The position numbers and the translations under genes are program-made. A DNA stretch of 8,165 nucleotides from an uncultured Anaerolineaceae bacterium (GTDB lineage: Bacteria > Chloroflexota > Anaerolineae > Promineifilales > Promineifilaceae): the NCBI GenBank assembly GCA_937967805.1, contig CALBTC010000059.1, positions 1 to 8,165 of the forward strand, given 5' to 3'. The notes below the pieces were generated by a model, which had not been told where the DNA came from, made no database searches, and saw nothing but the letters and a program-made list of their open reading frames with translations. Every line of letters begins with the position of its first letter. Positions within the stretch are counted from its first letter, which is position 1. Positions 6,839 to 8,165 of the stretch are shown piece after piece.

Positions 6839-6890
6839 AAGTACAGCGGACCCTAAAAGGCCCACATTAAGCTTTGGTAAAGCTGTACTT
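6839..6890 (-). promoter_or_regulatory. Structured spacer between the first two WXG100 genes, possible attenuator
   Basis: In the leftward RNA AAGTACAGC (6882-6890) can pair with GCTGTACTT (6839-6847). Inside lie a 6-bp hairpin AGCTTT/AAAGCT (6879-6884 with 6870-6875) and a 5-bp hairpin GGGCC/GGTCC. The first inner hairpin shares three bases with the outer stem, so the forms partly compete. The structure begins within the stop codon of the upstream gene and ends just before the ribosome-binding site at 6827-6833. Confidence 0.4.
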
Positions 6891-7188
6891 AACTGGCCCG
6901 GAATGGAGAAGATGCTTCGTCCTCTGCCTGTTTGACGGTTTGCACAATCTGCTTCGTTACCCGGCTGGCTTCATCCAGAGCTTCCTGCAAACGTTGCGAA
7001 GCGGGTAGCACTTCATCTTGCATTTCAGAGAAGAAAGCATCTGAGCCACGTCCTATCCAGCCGCCGCCTTGCAACGGGTCCATTGCCCCGCGAACGTTTT
7101 GCAGCATCTGCTGGATGGCTTGTGACTGGTTGGCAAACTGATTTGCCAAATTTTCAAGCCGGTCATAATCTGCCCGAATCTCATCCAT
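6889..7188 (-). CDS. WXG100 family (ESAT-6-like) T7SS protein with W-I-G
   Basis: This 99-aa protein starts at ATG 7188 with AAAGGA (7199-7204) 10 nt upstream and ends in TAA. It has the textbook WXG100 layout: an acidic N-terminal helix, W44-I45-G46 in the turn followed by GRGSDAF, then a second long polar helix to the end. WXG100 proteins are small exported hairpins that dimerise and are recognised by EccC/EssC ATPases. No YxxxD/E motif is seen at the C-terminus, so it may depend on a partner for export. It is the first gene of the leftward set, behind a 323-nt AT-rich control region, and its leader carries a hairpin next to the ribosome-binding site. The 96-aa L-L-G gene follows after 68 nt. 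Confidence 0.93.
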   Translation of the reverse strand: MDEIRADYDRLENLANQFANQSQAIQQMLQNVRGAMDPLQGGGWIGRGSDAFFSEMQDEVLPASQRLQEALDEASRVTKQIVQTVKQAEDEASSPFRAS

Positions 7189-7204
7189 TGTCTATTTTTC
7201 CTTT

Positions 7205-7229
7205 GCGGTTGGTGGGTTCACCACACCGC
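7205..7229 (-). promoter_or_regulatory. 5' leader hairpin abutting the WXG100 ribosome-binding site
   Basis: In the leftward RNA a 10-bp stem forms from GCGGT and TGGTG (arms 7225-7229 and 7219-7223) pairing with CACCA and ACCGC (7210-7214 and 7205-7209). There is a single bulged base at 7224 and a 4-nt loop. The 3' arm ends directly at AAAGGA (7199-7204). It could protect the mRNA 5' end or tune translation initiation. Confidence 0.5.
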
Positions 7230-7285
7230 CTCAGTTGGCCTGGTCAACAAACTGCCAAAACGGGAATAACTGATAAATAGTCTAG

Positions 7286-7314
7286 TTGACTTGAAGGGTT
7301 GATGACTATATTGT
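7286..7314 (+). promoter_or_regulatory. Candidate promoter for the VWA gene
   Basis: TTGACT (7286-7291), a 17-nt spacer and TATTGT (7309-7314) match the sigma-70 pattern moderately. It overlaps the opposite-strand candidate at 7305-7334. A leader of nearly 190 nt would precede ATG 7512, so a closer promoter may exist. Confidence 0.28.
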
Positions 7315-7334
7315 ATTGATAAATCAGACTGCAA
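7305..7334 (-). promoter_or_regulatory. Candidate promoter for the WXG100 gene set
   Basis: On the minus strand TTGCAG (7329-7334), an 18-nt spacer and TATAGT (7305-7310) give a good -10 (5 of 6) with a poor -35. The leader would be about 110 nt and would include the hairpin at 7205-7229. Pattern match only. Confidence 0.25.
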
Positions 7335-7511
7335 AGTTTTATACAATTTGATTTAAGCAAAATTGATAGAATTCTTACTGGTTTCCTCTGGACGCTCTAC
7401 GGATAACAGTGTAAAAAAGTAAAAATCATCTGTCAAGATTTCTGCTAATTCCGAAATCCTATGTGATTTGCTTCATCTTATTCAAACGACTTGCTCAGAG
7501 GTGTACATCTG

Positions 7512-8165
7512 ATGACAAAGAAGCATGTTGGTTTTTTCTTTCTGATAGGATGGCTGGTTTTGTTACGGCCGTTCACCACCCATGCCCAAACCAATGGCGC
7601 CATCATTATTAACCACGTGGTGCCCACAGAAGGCGAGGAAAGCGTAGGGCTGGACGTTTTTTTTACGCTGACCGACAGCAACGGCCGTCCCCAACCCCAA
7701 CCAGAAATTGAATCAGCCACCATCCAGCTCCTGGGCGGCAACAGCGAGCCCGTTCCCGTGCAAATTGCCGATCCGCAAACCCCCGTTTACATCGCCCTAC
7801 TTTTGGACACCAGCGGCAGTATGCAAGACGTGATAGAGCAGGTAAGAACGGCCGCAAAATCAGCCATCGACAACGCACCACCCACGGCCCACTTTGCTGT
7901 GATTCCGTTTAATGAAAGCAGCGTCCCCATTCAGGATTTCACCGACAACCACATTCGCGTCAAAGATGTGATAGACACCGTACAGGCGATTCCTAATCGG
8001 GGCACCTGCCTCTATGATTCGGTCTTTGACGCCATTCAGCGCCTGGACCAGCAAATCAGCAGCCCGCAGGAACGGCGCGCCATCATTCTTTTTACCGACG
8101 GGCAAGACCAGCTAACCGTGGACAGCCCCGAACCGTGCAGCACCCATACCTATAATGAAGTGATT
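7512..8165 (+). CDS. Secreted von Willebrand factor A domain protein (3' end beyond window)
   Basis: 218 codons are visible before the right edge, with no stop. ATG 7512 follows AGAGG (7497-7501) by 10 nt. Residues 1-25 form a signal peptide: a KK-containing start, a hydrophobic run and probable cleavage after THA (residue 25). A beta-rich segment (about 28-90) precedes the VWA domain. The VWA domain opens with IALLLDTSGSM, whose MIDAS residues are D99, S101 and S103. T165 in RGTCLYD and D196 in FTDGQD supply the remaining metal-binding positions, so the metal site looks complete. Cysteines 166 and 209 could pair outside the cell. VWA domains mediate metal-dependent protein binding. The gene is divergent from the WXG100 set and shares its control region, suggesting but not proving a link to secretion or to surface display of exported proteins. 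What follows the VWA domain cannot be seen. Confidence 0.92.
   Translation, partial: MTKKHVGFFFLIGWLVLLRPFTTHAQTNGAIIINHVVPTEGEESVGLDVFFTLTDSNGRPQPQPEIESATIQLLGGNSEPVPVQIADPQTPVYIALLLDTSGSMQDVIEQVRTAAKSAIDNAPPTAHFAVIPFNESSVPIQDFTDNHIRVKDVIDTVQAIPNRGTCLYDSVFDAIQRLDQQISSPQERRAIILFTDGQDQLTVDSPEPCSTHTYNEVI

Larger units (their letters stand above)
7189..7511. other. Divergent control region between the WXG100 set and the VWA gene
   Basis: This 323-nt stretch has no plausible gene. The part next to the WXG100 gene (about 7200-7260) is GC-richer and holds a hairpin. The rest (about 7260-7480) is clearly AT-rich, as expected for promoters. TGATAAAT occurs twice (near 7271 and 7317), and ATAGTC/GACTAT form short inverted arms around the two overlapping promoter candidates. 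From about 7340 to 7495 nothing beyond AT-rich sequence is seen. Confidence 0.6.

Noticed and set aside
7478..8105. Several minus-strand open frames opposite the VWA gene
   Set aside because: They overlap each other and the VWA frame, which has a signal peptide and MIDAS residues; none has a recognisable motif.
1..8165. CRISPR array, tRNA, rRNA or insertion sequence
   Set aside because: No regularly spaced direct repeats, no tRNA-like cloverleaf and no transposase or terminal inverted repeats were seen. The only large repeat is the coding duplication in the ATPase.

Overview
The window holds most of a type VII (ESX/WXG100) secretion locus, most likely from a Chloroflexota bacterium (Anaerolineae-like). 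The system type rests on clear motifs: an EccC/EssC-type membrane ATPase with several FtsK/SpoIIIE domains, a cluster of about 100-residue WXG100-type helical hairpin proteins, and a membrane-anchored kinase-like protein. The phylum is an inference from the gene mix, the moderately GC-rich coding sequence and the strong over-representation of the palindrome ACGGCCGT. No rRNA or marker gene confirms it.

Layout. (1) Positions 1-4318, minus strand: one very large EccC-type ATPase gene, cut by the left window edge. At least 1439 codons are visible, with two N-terminal membrane segments, an EccC-type N-terminal domain and three ATPase domains. The first and third are a close internal duplication in a gapless 209-residue alignment. 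(2) 4319-4494: a short divergent promoter region. (3) 4495-5589, plus strand: a 364-aa protein with an N-terminal four-cysteine zinc-ribbon-like motif, a Hanks-type kinase fold that has lost the catalytic HRD aspartate, and one C-terminal membrane helix. This recalls the pseudokinase EssB/YukC of Firmicutes T7SS. (4) 5598-5631: a strong bidirectional hairpin terminator between convergent genes. (5) 5662-7188, minus strand: four small helical proteins read leftward. Two carry W-x-G, one carries L-L-G in its place, and the last has a hydrophobic centre and a C-terminal YxxxD motif. Two spacers in this set carry inverted repeats. (6) 7189-7511: an AT-rich divergent control region with a hairpin abutting the ribosome-binding site of the first WXG100 gene. 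(7) 7512-8165, plus strand: a secreted von Willebrand factor A protein with a complete-looking MIDAS motif, cut by the right edge.

Inferred working model: the WXG100 proteins are substrates or co-substrates recognised and driven by the EccC-type motor. The membrane pseudokinase is a structural or regulatory channel subunit. The secreted VWA protein may act on the outer face or may be a neighbour with a separate role. No EccB, EccD, EccE or mycosin gene is visible here. On the plus strand over 1-4318 several long open frames exist, but they are antisense shadows of the ATPase gene.
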